A stretch of DNA of 64,000 nt from Tropicimonas sp. IMCC34011. Its GTDB lineage: Bacteria > Pseudomonadota > Alphaproteobacteria > Rhodobacterales > Rhodobacteraceae. The stretch spans positions 434,001-498,000 of the forward strand of contig NZ_QMEJ01000002.1 of NCBI RefSeq assembly GCF_003390865.1. The letters are read 5' to 3'. Both the position numbers and the translations under genes were made by a program. How positions within the stretch are numbered: position 1 is the stretch's first letter; each line of letters opens with the position of its first letter. This document shows positions 33,380-41,803 of the stretch, in pieces. A model generated the notes under the pieces. The model was not told where the DNA came from, ran no database searches, and was given only the letters and a program-made list of their open reading frames with translations.

Positions 33380-34411
33380 TCAGCCGGCAAAGACGCGCGG
33401 CAGATCGGATGCGTCCTTCTCCAGCCAATCGGGGACGGGGAGGCCCTTCTCGCGCAGGAATCCGGGGTTCCAGACCTTCGACTGGTAGCGGGTCCCGTAG
33501 TCGCAGAGGACCGTGACGATGGTGTGACCCGGTCCCATGTCCCGCGCCATCGCCATCGCGCCCGCAACGTTGACCCCGGACGAGCCACCGAGGCAGAGAC
33601 CTTCGTGCTTCAGAAGGTCGAAGGTGACGCGCAGGGCCTCGTCATCCTCGATCTTGGCGAGGAAATCGGGGGTGAAGCCTTCGAGATTGGCGGTCACCCT
33701 GCCCTGCCCGATCCCCTCGGTGATCGAACTGCCGGAGGCGTCCGCCTCACCGGTGCGGTAGATCGAATACATCGCGGAGCCGCCCGGATCGGCGAGACCG
33801 ATCTTCACGCCTTTGGGCTGCAGCGCCATGCCGACGCCCGCAAGCGTTCCGCCCGTGCCGACGGCACAGATGAAACCGTCGACCTTGCCGTCGGTCTGCG
33901 CCCAGATCTCGGGGCCGGTTCCGTCGATATGGGCCTCGCGGTTGGCAGTATTGTCGAACTGGTTGGCCCAGATCGCGCCCTCGGGAAGCGTCTTCGCAAG
34001 TTCTTCGGCGAGGCGGCCCGAATACTTCACGTAATTGTCCGGGTTCTTGTAGGGCACCGCCGGGACTTCCACGAGCTGAGCGCCGGCTAGGCGGATCATG
34101 TCCTTCTTTTCCTGGCTCTGCGTCTCGGGGATCACGATCACGGTGCGGAACCCCATGGACGCGCCGACGAGGGCAAGGCCGATGCCGGTATTCCCCGCCG
34201 TCCCCTCGACGATGGTACCGCCGGGCTTCAGCTGGCCCTTGGCCACGGCGTCCCTGATGATCCAGAGGGCGGCGCGATCCTTCACGGACTGTCCGGGATT
34301 GAGGAACTCCGCCTTGCCGTAGATTTCGCAGCCCGTGGCCTCGCTGGGGCCGTTCAGCCGGATGAGCGGGGTGTTCCCCACCGCATCGGCAAGGTTCTGT
34401 CTGATCTGCAT
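33380..34411 (-). CDS. cysK: cysteine synthase A (O-acetylserine sulfhydrylase)
   Basis: The 343-residue PLP enzyme shows NTPLIRL, the PLP-lysine motif NPGQSVKDRAA, the substrate loop EGTAGNTGIGLAL, the phosphate-binding loop VGTGGTLAG and LGGSSGVNVAGA. It makes cysteine from O-acetylserine and sulfide. It is the third gene of a leftward trgA-trgB-cysK arrangement like that described in Rhodobacter sphaeroides for tellurite resistance, where sulfur metabolism contributes to metalloid tolerance. Confidence 0.95.
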   Translation of the reverse strand: MQIRQNLADAVGNTPLIRLNGPSEATGCEIYGKAEFLNPGQSVKDRAALWIIRDAVAKGQLKPGGTIVEGTAGNTGIGLALVGASMGFRTVIVIPETQSQEKKDMIRLAGAQLVEVPAVPYKNPDNYVKYSGRLAEELAKTLPEGAIWANQFDNTANREAHIDGTGPEIWAQTDGKVDGFICAVGTGGTLAGVGMALQPKGVKIGLADPGGSAMYSIYRTGEADASGSSITEGIGQGRVTANLEGFTPDFLAKIEDDEALRVTFDLLKHEGLCLGGSSGVNVAGAMAMARDMGPGHTIVTVLCDYGTRYQSKVWNPGFLREKGLPVPDWLEKDASDLPRVFAG

Positions 34412-34461
34412 GGGCGTCGCTCCTCTGTCGCGTCCCACAGCTACAATCGGGCGGACGGGAG

Positions 34462-35553
34462 TCAACTCCGCAGCAACGGCCGGAGCGCCGCGAGCCGGAG
34501 CGCCGAGATGATCAGCGGCCCGGTCTGGGCTTCCCCGCTCTCGATGAGGGACATCAGGCGGTCGAAGGACAGAACGTGGGCGCGAATGTCTTCCGCCTCC
34601 TCGGCCGCGCCGCCGAGGCCCCCGGCGCCATCCGGCAGGTCGGCAAGGCCGATGTAGGAATAGACGAATTCGGACTTCGCCCCCGGCGACGGATAGTAGC
34701 GCCCGCACGGGATGAGCTCGGTGAGCGCAAGGCCGGCCTCCTCTTCGGCCTCCCGGCGGGCCGTCGTCCCGGGGGTCTCGCCGCCGTCGAGACGTCCGGC
34801 GATGGGCTCCAGCGTCCACGGGTTGGGATCGCCGCGCCCGAGGGGGCCGAGGCGGATCTGTTCCACGAGGAGGACCCGATCGCGGGCCGGATCGTAAGGC
34901 AGGACAGTGACTGCGTCCCCCGACACGAAGACCGCCCGTTCGAGGCGACCGCTGCGGGTCCCGTCGAAGCGGACGTGATCGATGTCGTATTCCTCGACGG
35001 CGAAGAAGTTCGCGTAGGGCTGCCGCCAGCCTTCGATCACGAGATCGCCTTGGCTCCGCGCGCGGCGCGTCGTCGCTGGCGGCGTCCCGTTCCGGGCATT
35101 GGCGCGGGCCTGCGCGCGGACCATCAGCTTGGCGTAGCGCCCACTGACGACGTCTGCGGGCACGCCGGCAGCAAGAGCCGCCAGTGCCTCCTCGGCGGCA
35201 AGGGGCGCGATGGGGCCGAGCCGACGCGCCCAGGACGTCGCGTCATGCGAGCGCAAGGGCGCTTCCTCGTTCAGGGGAGCCAGCGCAGCCTCCCCGCCCA
35301 CGCGCAACTCCCGAAACTCCGCCCCGAAAAGTGCGACGTACGTGGCAAGACGTTGCGCGGCATCGCCCGTGAGCTCCGCCAGAACGCCCCCCACGCTGCC
35401 ATCCGCGCGTCGCAGGCAGACGGGGCCACCGCTCTCCTCGTCCGGACCCGCTGTTCCGAACCCGTCGAGGCGCCCGGGCCGAAGGCGGGGCCGGTCGCCG
35501 GTCACGGAGTGCAGGAGGCCCGGATCCGAGAGCGGTCCGGCGAGGAAGTACAT
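34462..35553 (-). CDS. trgB: TrgB-type NUDIX hydrolase with an N-terminal cyclotransferase-like domain
   Basis: The 363-residue protein ends in an ADP-ribose-pyrophosphatase-like NUDIX domain with a complete box, G-x5-E-x7-R-E-x2-E-E-x-G (GRLDGGETPG then ARREAEEEAGL). The N-terminal part begins YFLAGPLSDPGLL and carries DGFGTAG, resembling a gamma-glutamylcyclotransferase-like fold. The start at 35553 lies 7 bases after the trgA stop. The neighbours trgA and cysK identify it as the tellurite-resistance-associated TrgB. Confidence 0.88.
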   Translation of the reverse strand: MYFLAGPLSDPGLLHSVTGDRPRLRPGRLDGFGTAGPDEESGGPVCLRRADGSVGGVLAELTGDAAQRLATYVALFGAEFRELRVGGEAALAPLNEEAPLRSHDATSWARRLGPIAPLAAEEALAALAAGVPADVVSGRYAKLMVRAQARANARNGTPPATTRRARSQGDLVIEGWRQPYANFFAVEEYDIDHVRFDGTRSGRLERAVFVSGDAVTVLPYDPARDRVLLVEQIRLGPLGRGDPNPWTLEPIAGRLDGGETPGTTARREAEEEAGLALTELIPCGRYYPSPGAKSEFVYSYIGLADLPDGAGGLGGAAEEAEDIRAHVLSFDRLMSLIESGEAQTGPLIISALRLAALRPLLRS

Positions 35554-35560
35554 CGTTCGA

Positions 35561-36004
35561 TCAGCCAAGATTGCGTGCAGCCCATTCCGAAAGACAAGCG
35601 GCAACGACGCCGCCTCCGACGACGATCAGCGCCGTCCGCGGATCCGTCGCCGCCATGACGGCGTATTCGCCGATCATGCCCATCATCGCAACAAGCGCCT
35701 CCATGGGCCCGTCGTAAAGCAGTCGCATGGACTTGCGGATCATCTCGTAGGCGGCCCACCCGGTCAGGATGTAGAACACCGCGACGGCCGCCGTTCTCAA
35801 TCCCGAAGACACCGCCTCTCGGTACCCACGCCCCGCAAGGCGGCCCATCACGAGCCACCCCGAGAGCGCCCCGATGCCCGCGTTGAGGGGCGACAGAAGA
35901 TGCACCCTCGTCCCCTCCGGCAGCAAAGGCTTGAACGCCTCGGAGGCCATGTAGGCCATCAGGGCAAAGCCTATTGCGGCGACGAGCTTGGCGGCGGTGG
36001 GCAT
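35561..36004 (-). CDS. trgA: TrgA-family membrane protein (tellurite resistance locus)
   Basis: The 147-residue protein has about four hydrophobic helices (KLVAAIGFALMAYMAS, LNAGIGALSGWLVMG, AVAVFYILTGWAAYEM, LIVVGGGVVAACLSEW). It matches the expected size and position of TrgA, directly upstream of trgB and cysK. The biochemical role is unknown. ATG 36004 has GGGAC upstream; an ATG at 36025 is also possible. Confidence 0.85.
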   Translation of the reverse strand: MPTAAKLVAAIGFALMAYMASEAFKPLLPEGTRVHLLSPLNAGIGALSGWLVMGRLAGRGYREAVSSGLRTAAVAVFYILTGWAAYEMIRKSMRLLYDGPMEALVAMMGMIGEYAVMAATDPRTALIVVGGGVVAACLSEWAARNLG

Positions 36005-36194
36005 GGAACGTCCCGGCGAATTCATTGATACCGCCGGGGTTTCACCATGCGTTCCGGACGAAAATGTGGCGCGATGCGCACGGCGGCGAGGCCCTCCGCG
36101 TCACCGCGCGGGCGATGCGCTTCCTGCTAGGGACCGCTCCGCTGGCGGCGTCATCCTCCACCCAGGCCATGGATCTGCGCCTCTTGGCAACGCG

Positions 36195-36932
36195 TCAAGC
36201 GCCCTGAGCCGCGTCCGCGACGAGACGGAGCGCTCGGGCGCGGGCCGGCGGAATACGGGCGATCTCAACGCCGGTGAAGACATGCGTGGTGCCGAGATCC
36301 CTGTCGATCACGGCGTGATCGGAGGTCCAGCCGCCGAGGCCCAGATAGCTGCGCAGAAGCGGCGGAAGGGCAAGTAGCCCGCGGCGCTGAGGCGCGTCCG
36401 GGGCGAAGCGGGCGAGCGGCACCGTGCCGGATGTCCCGATGCCGGGCGCCCAGTCCGGCGGCGCTGGAGGCCGCCCCGCAAGGTATCCGAGGGCGGGGGC
36501 GTGGTCGGCCGGGTCGGTCCCCGGAAAGGAGCTGCATCCGAACAGGAGCGTGACACCGGCGGCATCCACTTCGCGCGTCAGCGCAGCCAGGGCCAGACGC
36601 AGGATGTCCGCATCCGGCGCGCCACCGCGGATGCAGAACCGGCCGAGTTCGAGAAGGACGCCGGGAAACCCTGCAAGACGGGACAGGTCGTAGCGCAGGC
36701 CGGAATAGCTCCGCGCGATCCCATCCCCGCGATAGAACGCGAGACGAAAGGTGCAGGCGGCTTCCCCGGTCCGGCGGTCCTCGACCATGACGTGGCGAGA
36801 CGCGCCGTCGAAGGCATCCTCGTCCGGCGCGCCGCCCCGGAACGCCGCGGCCCGCAGGGCAAGGCAGGCGGAGAGATCCGAGGAGGTCGTGGCCGGACGG
36901 GCGACGTAGCGCCCTTCCCCTAGCTCGAGCAT
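36195..36932 (-). CDS. olsB: ornithine-acyl-ACP N-acyltransferase-like protein (OlsB family)
   Basis: The 245-residue GNAT-fold protein has ACLALRAAAFRG, YSGLRYDLSRL, ELGRFCIRGG and LFGCSSFPGTDP, features of the OlsB family that attaches a 3-hydroxyacyl chain to ornithine in the first step of ornithine lipid synthesis. A GGAGGGGAG ribosome binding site supports ATG 36932. An olsA partner is not next to it, which is common in Rhodobacterales. A related hemolysin-like acyltransferase is the main alternative. Confidence 0.8.
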   Translation of the reverse strand: MLELGEGRYVARPATTSSDLSACLALRAAAFRGGAPDEDAFDGASRHVMVEDRRTGEAACTFRLAFYRGDGIARSYSGLRYDLSRLAGFPGVLLELGRFCIRGGAPDADILRLALAALTREVDAAGVTLLFGCSSFPGTDPADHAPALGYLAGRPPAPPDWAPGIGTSGTVPLARFAPDAPQRRGLLALPPLLRSYLGLGGWTSDHAVIDRDLGTTHVFTGVEIARIPPARARALRLVADAAQGA

Positions 36933-37051
36933 GACCGCTCCCCTCCGCTTGGAAGCTCCGCAGGATTTCCTACCTATGGGCAAGAGACGATGCATCAACA
37001 AGACAGTTCGCGCCGGGGCCGGACCCCGAAGTCGCGGGAAAGCGGGAGACG

Positions 37052-37465
37052 ATGGCGGAGAGCACCGAAATTCAGAAGGTCGAGAAGTCGGACGAGGAGT
37101 GGCGCGCCCAGCTCGGGGACATGGGGTACAAGGTGATGCGCAAGCACGGCACCGAGCGCGCCTTCACCCATGACGATTTCCCGAAAGAGCCGGGCGTCTT
37201 CGTCTGCGCCGGATGCGCGGCGCCGCTCTTCGATTCGGAGACCAAGTTCGACAGCGGCACCGGCTGGCCCAGTTTCTATGCGCCGAAGGATTCGGATCTC
37301 GTCGGCGAGCGCGTCGATCGCAGCCTGTTCATGAAGCGCACCGAGGTGCACTGCAATCGCTGCGAAGGGCATCTCGGCCATGTCTTCCCCGACGGGCCGC
37401 GGCCCACGGGCCTGCGCTACTGCATCAACGGCGTCGCGCTCGAGTTCAGGCCGAAGACAGACTGA
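37052..37465 (+). CDS. msrB: peptide-methionine (R)-S-oxide reductase
   Basis: The 137-residue enzyme has two zinc CxxC pairs (CAGCAAPLF and CNRCEGHLGHVFPDG), the GTGWPSFYAP motif and the catalytic Cys in RYCINGVALEF. It repairs the R-epimer of methionine sulfoxide in proteins using thioredoxin. Length and motif order are normal for MsrB. It is a single gene between olsB and the convergent bamE. Confidence 0.96.
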   Translation: MAESTEIQKVEKSDEEWRAQLGDMGYKVMRKHGTERAFTHDDFPKEPGVFVCAGCAAPLFDSETKFDSGTGWPSFYAPKDSDLVGERVDRSLFMKRTEVHCNRCEGHLGHVFPDGPRPTGLRYCINGVALEFRPKTD

Positions 37466-37539
37466 GACCGCGGACACGGCCCCCACGGGGTATGCTCAGG
37501 AAAGTTGAAGGGGGGGCGCCGGCTGACGCGCCCCTTCCC

Positions 37540-38007
37540 TTAATTGCCGAGGAGATTGTCGGCAGTGAAGTTGCCGATGGAGCCCACGAGCTGGCGCAGG
37601 AAGCCGACATTCTCGATGTTGCTGTCCGTGACGCGACGGGACAGCGCGACCATGTTGCCGTCCTCGAGGCCGAAGCGCTCGACGTTGGACACGGTGCCGG
37701 CCTCGCTGAAGGAGATCGCCACGACCTCGCGCTGGATCACCTCGGGGGCACGGTAGCCGTAGGACCGGACGCGCTTCGAGACGTAATAGTAGCCCTGTTC
37801 GCCGATCGCGCCGGTGGCGGAGGGGCTGCCGATCTGGGCGGCGACCGTCTCGCGCGTGTCCCGGCCGACCTGGATCTGTGCAAGATCCGCATCAGACGGC
37901 GTGTAGCCATGATTGTTGTAGATCGGCTGACAAGCCGCCATCACGCCAAGTCCGCCGGCCAGGGCGACTGTCCGAATACCGCGTACCAGCTTGCTCACTC
38001 GGCCCAT
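37540..38007 (-). CDS. bamE: outer-membrane protein assembly factor BamE (SmpA/OmlA lipoprotein)
   Basis: The 155-residue protein has a lipoprotein signal with lipobox VMAAC and then IQVGRDTRETVAAQIGSPSATG and YYYVSKRVR, the BamE pattern. It is a subunit of the BAM complex that inserts beta-barrels into the outer membrane. ATG 38007 follows GAGGG; a GTG four codons earlier is possible. It diverges from the DUF177-rpmF-plsX-fabH block, a conserved alphaproteobacterial arrangement. Confidence 0.92.
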   Translation of the reverse strand: MGRVSKLVRGIRTVALAGGLGVMAACQPIYNNHGYTPSDADLAQIQVGRDTRETVAAQIGSPSATGAIGEQGYYYVSKRVRSYGYRAPEVIQREVVAISFSEAGTVSNVERFGLEDGNMVALSRRVTDSNIENVGFLRQLVGSIGNFTADNLLGN

Positions 38008-38143
38008 CCACGCCCTCACGCCCCCGCGTGGCCCGGCCCCTCTCTGGAGCCGATGTCCACATTATTCCCCGGCTCCTTGCGGGCCGCGGCTATGGAGGGC
38101 TTATATCAGGGCAAGTTTCGGGATCAAGAAAGGAAGGTCCGGC

Positions 38144-38707
38144 ATGAGCGAGGATAGAGCAAACGATGCGGTTATGCGCCTGTCATCCCTGCCGCGGCGG
38201 GATGCGCACAAGGTAAGCTACGCCCCTGACGAGGCCGGCCTCGAGGCGATCCGGGAGCGCCTGAAGATCGAGGCCGTGACCTCGGCGCGGCTCGAGGGAC
38301 AGCTGATCCCGGCGGCGAGGCGCGACTGGCGCCTGGAGGCGACGCTCACGGCGCGTGCGGTACAGGCATGCGTGGTGACGGGAGCACCGGTCGAGACCGT
38401 GGTCTCGGAAAAGGTGGTGCGCCGTTATGTCGAGGACTGGTCCGAGCCGGAGGAATCCGAGGTCGAGATGCCGCAGGACGATACGGCGGAGCCCCTGCCC
38501 GCCATGCTCGACTTGTCCGACGTCCTCGGCGAGGCGCTCGATCTTGCGCTTCCCGAATTCCCCCGCGCCGAAGGGGCCGAACTTGGAGAAGCCGTATTCG
38601 CCGCGCCGGGCGTGGAGCCGATGCGCGACGAGGATGCGCGTCCGTTCGCGGCCCTCAAGGCGCTCCGGGAGGGGGGCGGAGAATCGGGTAGCGGAGGGCC
38701 GCACTGA
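38144..38707 (+). CDS. DUF177 / YceD-family protein
   Basis: The 187-residue acidic protein matches the YceD/DUF177 family in its pattern (VTSARLEGQLIPAARRDWRLEATLTARAVQACVVTGAPVETVV in outline, with DDTAEPL and LPEFPRAEG further on) and in lying directly upstream of rpmF. Family members affect 23S rRNA accumulation in plants and bacteria. A strong AAGGAAGG precedes the ATG. Confidence 0.9.
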   Translation: MSEDRANDAVMRLSSLPRRDAHKVSYAPDEAGLEAIRERLKIEAVTSARLEGQLIPAARRDWRLEATLTARAVQACVVTGAPVETVVSEKVVRRYVEDWSEPEESEVEMPQDDTAEPLPAMLDLSDVLGEALDLALPEFPRAEGAELGEAVFAAPGVEPMRDEDARPFAALKALREGGGESGSGGPH

Positions 38708-38904
38708 GCCCCCTTCTCGGGCTTTGTCTTGCGCCGCAGCGTAAAAACGCTATGGTGCGGCCTCTTTTGAGACGGCTCCCCGCTTGATTGCCGGGGAGAC
38801 CGGGCGTATGAGGCGCCGATACGAGAAACGCGATGAGCCGTTGGACGGCGGTGACGCAAGGTGCGCACCGGGCCCGCTTCGGCCGAATTATTCGGGGTTG
38901 AGAC

Positions 38905-39111
38905 ATGGCCGTCCCTCAGAACAAAGTCACGAAATCGCGCCGCAACATGCGTCGCGCCCACGATTCTCTGGTTCCGGGGAACCCGGCGGAGTGCCCGAAC
39001 TGCGGTGAGCTGAAGCGCCCGCATCACGTCTGTGGCGCCTGCGGGCACTACAACGACCGTGAAGTCGTTGCCGCCGCGGACGAAGTCGATATCGACGAAG
39101 ACGCGGCCTGA
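38905..39111 (+). CDS. rpmF: 50S ribosomal protein L32
   Basis: The 68-residue protein begins [19 protein letters not shown] and has the zinc-ribbon pairs CPNCGE and CGACGHY with an acidic tail. It is a component of the large ribosomal subunit. It lies in the usual place between the DUF177 gene and plsX. Confidence 0.98.
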   Translation: MAVPQNKVTKSRRNMRRAHDSLVPGNPAECPNCGELKRPHHVCGACGHYNDREVVAAADEVDIDEDAA

Positions 39112-39134
39112 TCCCGGCCATTCCGGGAGCGGAC

Positions 39135-40247
39135 ATGACCTCCGACCTCGAGGTGCAGGACAGCGCCGGCGTTCCGGCGGCCCTGTCCGGCCGAATCGTG
39201 ATTTCAGTCGATGCGATGGGCGGCGACCGCGGAGCGGAAGCCGTCGTCGCAGGCATGGCTGAATCGGCGGCGAAGAACCCGGATATCGGGTTCATCCTGC
39301 ACGGCCCGAAGGCCGATCTGGAGCCGCTCGTGGCAAAGCGCAAGCTCACCGAGCGCTGCGTGATCCGCGATGCCGGCGACGTCGTCACCATGGACGAGAA
39401 GCCCAGTCACGTCATGCGGCGCGGCAAGGGGACGTCCATGTGGTCGACCATCGAGAGCGTCCGCAACGGCGAGGCCGCGGTCGCGGTAAGCTGCGGCAAT
39501 ACCGGCGCGCTCATGGCAATCTCCATGGTTCGCCTGCGCAAGCTGCCGGGCGTCGACCGCCCCGCCATCGCCTGCCTCTGGCCCTCCCTGAACGCGAACG
39601 GGTTCAGCGTCATGCTCGACGTCGGCGCGGATATCCGCGCCGATCAGCGCGACCTGATGCAATACGCCCTGATGGGCTCCGCCTATGCCCGCGACGGGCT
39701 CGGGATCGAGCGTCCGCGCATCGGCCTCCTCAACGTCGGCACCGAGGAGCACAAGGGTCGGGCGGAATTGAAGATCGCCTACGACCTGATCGAGACTGCC
39801 TCGAAGCGGGCCGATTTCGACTTCCACGGCTTCGTCGAGGGCGGCGATATCCCAGGTGGCGAGGTCGACGTGATCGTCACCGACGGCTTCACCGGCAACG
39901 TTGCGCTCAAGACAGCCGAGGGCACGGCAAGCCTGATCCGGACGTTCCTCACCGAAGCGTTCAAGCACACCCCCCTCTCCCGAATCGCCGCGCTTCTAGC
40001 GATGACCTCGCTTCGGCGCCTGTCCAAGCGGATCGATCCGCGGCGGAACAATGGCGGGGTGTTCCTTGGGCTGAACGGAACGGTGGTGAAGAGCCACGGC
40101 TCGTCAGACGCGACCGGCGTGTCATCCGCCATCAAGCTGGCGTTCAAGCTGTCCGAAACCCGGTTCAACGACCGCCTCGCCGCCAGGCTATCCGAGCTGG
40201 GCGAGGCCGATACAGACACCCAGGACCGGAGTGCGACAGATGCCTGA
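39135..40247 (+). CDS. plsX: phosphate acyltransferase PlsX
   Basis: The 370-residue enzyme converts acyl-ACP to acyl-phosphate for phospholipid synthesis. It shows the family start SVDAMGGDRGAEAVVAGM, SCGNTGALMAISMVRL, IGLLNVGTEEHKG and DVIVTDGFTGNVALKT. GGGAGCGG precedes the ATG. The end overlaps the fabH start by eight bases. Confidence 0.97.
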   Translation: MTSDLEVQDSAGVPAALSGRIVISVDAMGGDRGAEAVVAGMAESAAKNPDIGFILHGPKADLEPLVAKRKLTERCVIRDAGDVVTMDEKPSHVMRRGKGTSMWSTIESVRNGEAAVAVSCGNTGALMAISMVRLRKLPGVDRPAIACLWPSLNANGFSVMLDVGADIRADQRDLMQYALMGSAYARDGLGIERPRIGLLNVGTEEHKGRAELKIAYDLIETASKRADFDFHGFVEGGDIPGGEVDVIVTDGFTGNVALKTAEGTASLIRTFLTEAFKHTPLSRIAALLAMTSLRRLSKRIDPRRNNGGVFLGLNGTVVKSHGSSDATGVSSAIKLAFKLSETRFNDRLAARLSELGEADTDTQDRSATDA

Positions 40248-41259
40248 CGCCGGGGCGGCCGCCCACCGACAGACCACGGGCGAGACGCGGCAGATCCGCG
40301 CCGTCCTCAAGGGCGTGGGCCATTACCTGCCGGAGCGCGTGGTTCCCAACTCCGAGTTCGAGGCCAGCCTCGAGACGTCCGACGAATGGATCCGGTCCCG
40401 CTCCGGCATCGAGCGGCGTCACTTCGCCGCCGAGGGCCAGACGACGGCGGACCTCGCCTCCCGCGCCGCGCGCGCGGCCCTGGCGGATGCAGGGATCGAG
40501 GCTACCGAGATTGACGCGCTGATCGTCGCCACCTCGACGCCGGACCTCACCTTCCCCTCCGTCGCCACCATGGTGCAGGCCGAGCTGGGTCTACTGACGG
40601 GATTCGCGTTCGACATCCAGGCGGTCTGTGCCGGATTCGTCTTCGCGATGGCCAATGCGGACGCCCTGATCAGGGCCGGCACCGCCCGCCGCATCCTCGT
40701 GATCGGCGCCGAGACATTCTCCCGAATCCTGGACTTCGAAGATCGCGCGACCTGCGTCCTCTTTGGCGACGGTGCCGGCGCGGTTGTGCTTGAAGCCGAG
40801 GAAGGCGCGGGAACATCCGCCGATCGCGGCATCCTCGCCACCGACCTGCATTCGGACGGCCGCCACAGGGACATCCTCTACGTCAATGGCGGCACATCCA
40901 CGGGCACCAGCGGCGTTCTGAAGATGCAGGGACGCGAGGTCTTCCGCCATGCGGTGGAGAAGCTCGCGGCCACGGCCCACTCGGCCCTGGACAAGGTCGG
41001 CCTGACAAGCGCGGACGTGGCCTGGATCGTGCCCCACCAGGCGAATTCGCGCATCATCGAGGCAACGGCGAAGAAGATGGGCCTCGGCATGGACCGGGTG
41101 ATCCTTACCGTTCAGGACCACGGCAACACGTCCGCCGCCTCCATCCCTCTCGCGCTCTCGGTGGGCGCGTCGCAGGGGCGGTTCAAGCCCGGCGACCTCG
41201 TGGTGATGGAAGCAATCGGCGGCGGTCTCGCCTGGGGCTCCGTCGTCCTGCGCTGGTAG
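40240..41259 (+). CDS. fabH: beta-ketoacyl-ACP synthase III
   Basis: The 339-residue condensing enzyme initiates fatty acid synthesis from acyl-CoA and malonyl-ACP. Its triad is visible: Cys near residue 130 in DIQAVCAGFVF, His in PHQANSRI and Asn in DHGNTSAASIPLAL. ATG 40240 has GGAG ten bases upstream, and the N-terminus has an extension of about 18 residues before the fold starts. It is cotranscribed with plsX. Confidence 0.97.
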   Translation: MPDAGAAAHRQTTGETRQIRAVLKGVGHYLPERVVPNSEFEASLETSDEWIRSRSGIERRHFAAEGQTTADLASRAARAALADAGIEATEIDALIVATSTPDLTFPSVATMVQAELGLLTGFAFDIQAVCAGFVFAMANADALIRAGTARRILVIGAETFSRILDFEDRATCVLFGDGAGAVVLEAEEGAGTSADRGILATDLHSDGRHRDILYVNGGTSTGTSGVLKMQGREVFRHAVEKLAATAHSALDKVGLTSADVAWIVPHQANSRIIEATAKKMGLGMDRVILTVQDHGNTSAASIPLALSVGASQGRFKPGDLVVMEAIGGGLAWGSVVLRW

Positions 41260-41303
41260 AGGCGCTCTCACCTAAATCCTGCGAATGCAGACCGTTTCCC
41301 CGC

Positions 41304-41332
41304 TTGAAGGATGCGGGACGAGCGACTATTTC
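41304..41332 (+). promoter_or_regulatory. sigma-70-type promoter of the tmRNA gene
   Basis: TTGAAG at 41304-41309 and TATTTC at 41327-41332 are 17 bases apart, placing a start near 41339, just before the tmRNA acceptor piece. An 8-bp inverted repeat (GGGACGAG / CTCGTCCC, 41315-41343) overlaps it. Confidence 0.55.
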
Positions 41333-41338
41333 TGTCTC

Positions 41339-41652
41339 GTCCCTTCGGGGACTATGGCAATAAACGCGCCTGTAATAAGCGGTTCGGACCCGGGGGCGGT
41401 ACCCGGCGGCTCCACCAAATATCCACATTGGCGGGATCATGGGGCCGAAATTAGGATCGACGGACGTCTAAAGAGGTCAGCTTTTGCTCGGTGAGGTACC
41501 ACCGTTATCGGTCCAAGCATGATAGTTGCCAATGACAACCGTGCTCCGGTCGCCGTTGCTGCGTAAGCAGTAACAAGACCGAAACTTAAGCCCTGTCCTC
41601 TAGCAAGGGCAGGCGGGGTTCGCAGGCACCTGGCAACAGAAGCCTGCATTTT
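41339..41652 (+). ncRNA. ssrA: permuted two-piece tmRNA (SsrA)
   Basis: The acceptor piece comes first and ends CGGCTCCACCA at 41417. A 23-base spacer follows, and the coding piece starts GGGGCCGAAATT at 41441. GGGGCCG pairs with CGGCTCC over 7 bp, including the G3-U pair that alanyl-tRNA synthetase recognises. The tag frame at 41528-41566 reads ANDNRAPVAVAA then TAA, ending in the hydrophobic AA required for proteolysis. A GCAGGC/GCCTGC hairpin with ATTTT at 41622-41652 probably marks the 3' end. tmRNA rescues stalled ribosomes with SmpB. This circularly permuted order is the alphaproteobacterial form. The outer ends are approximate. Confidence 0.93.
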
Positions 41653-41749
41653 ACTCCCCTTTTCGATGCTCTACCGGCACCGCGCCTGCAAATGGCAGCG
41701 GCGCTTTCGGGCGTCCGGCCCCCTTCTCTCTCGCAGGCCCCCAAACGGC

Positions 41750-41783
41750 AAACCGCCCGCCAGGAGGACCTGACGGGCGGTTT
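41750..41783 (-). terminator. strong hairpin between tmRNA and rne, terminator of rne
   Basis: AAACCGCCCGCCAGG (41750-41764) pairs with CCTGACGGGCGGTTT (41769-41783) around a 4-base loop. In the minus-strand transcript all 15 pairs form, one as G-U, while the plus-strand transcript has one mismatch. It lies 21 bases past the rne stop. The U-tract is short, so its strength as an intrinsic terminator is uncertain. Confidence 0.65.
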
Positions 41784-41803
41784 CGCGTTTTCGGCTTCAA
41801 GCT

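Noticed and set aside
41315-41343. 8-bp inverted repeat GGGACGAG / CTCGTCCC as a fabH terminator
   Set aside because: It has no T-tract and overlaps the -10 region of the tmRNA promoter, so it is more likely incidental or linked to tmRNA expression.
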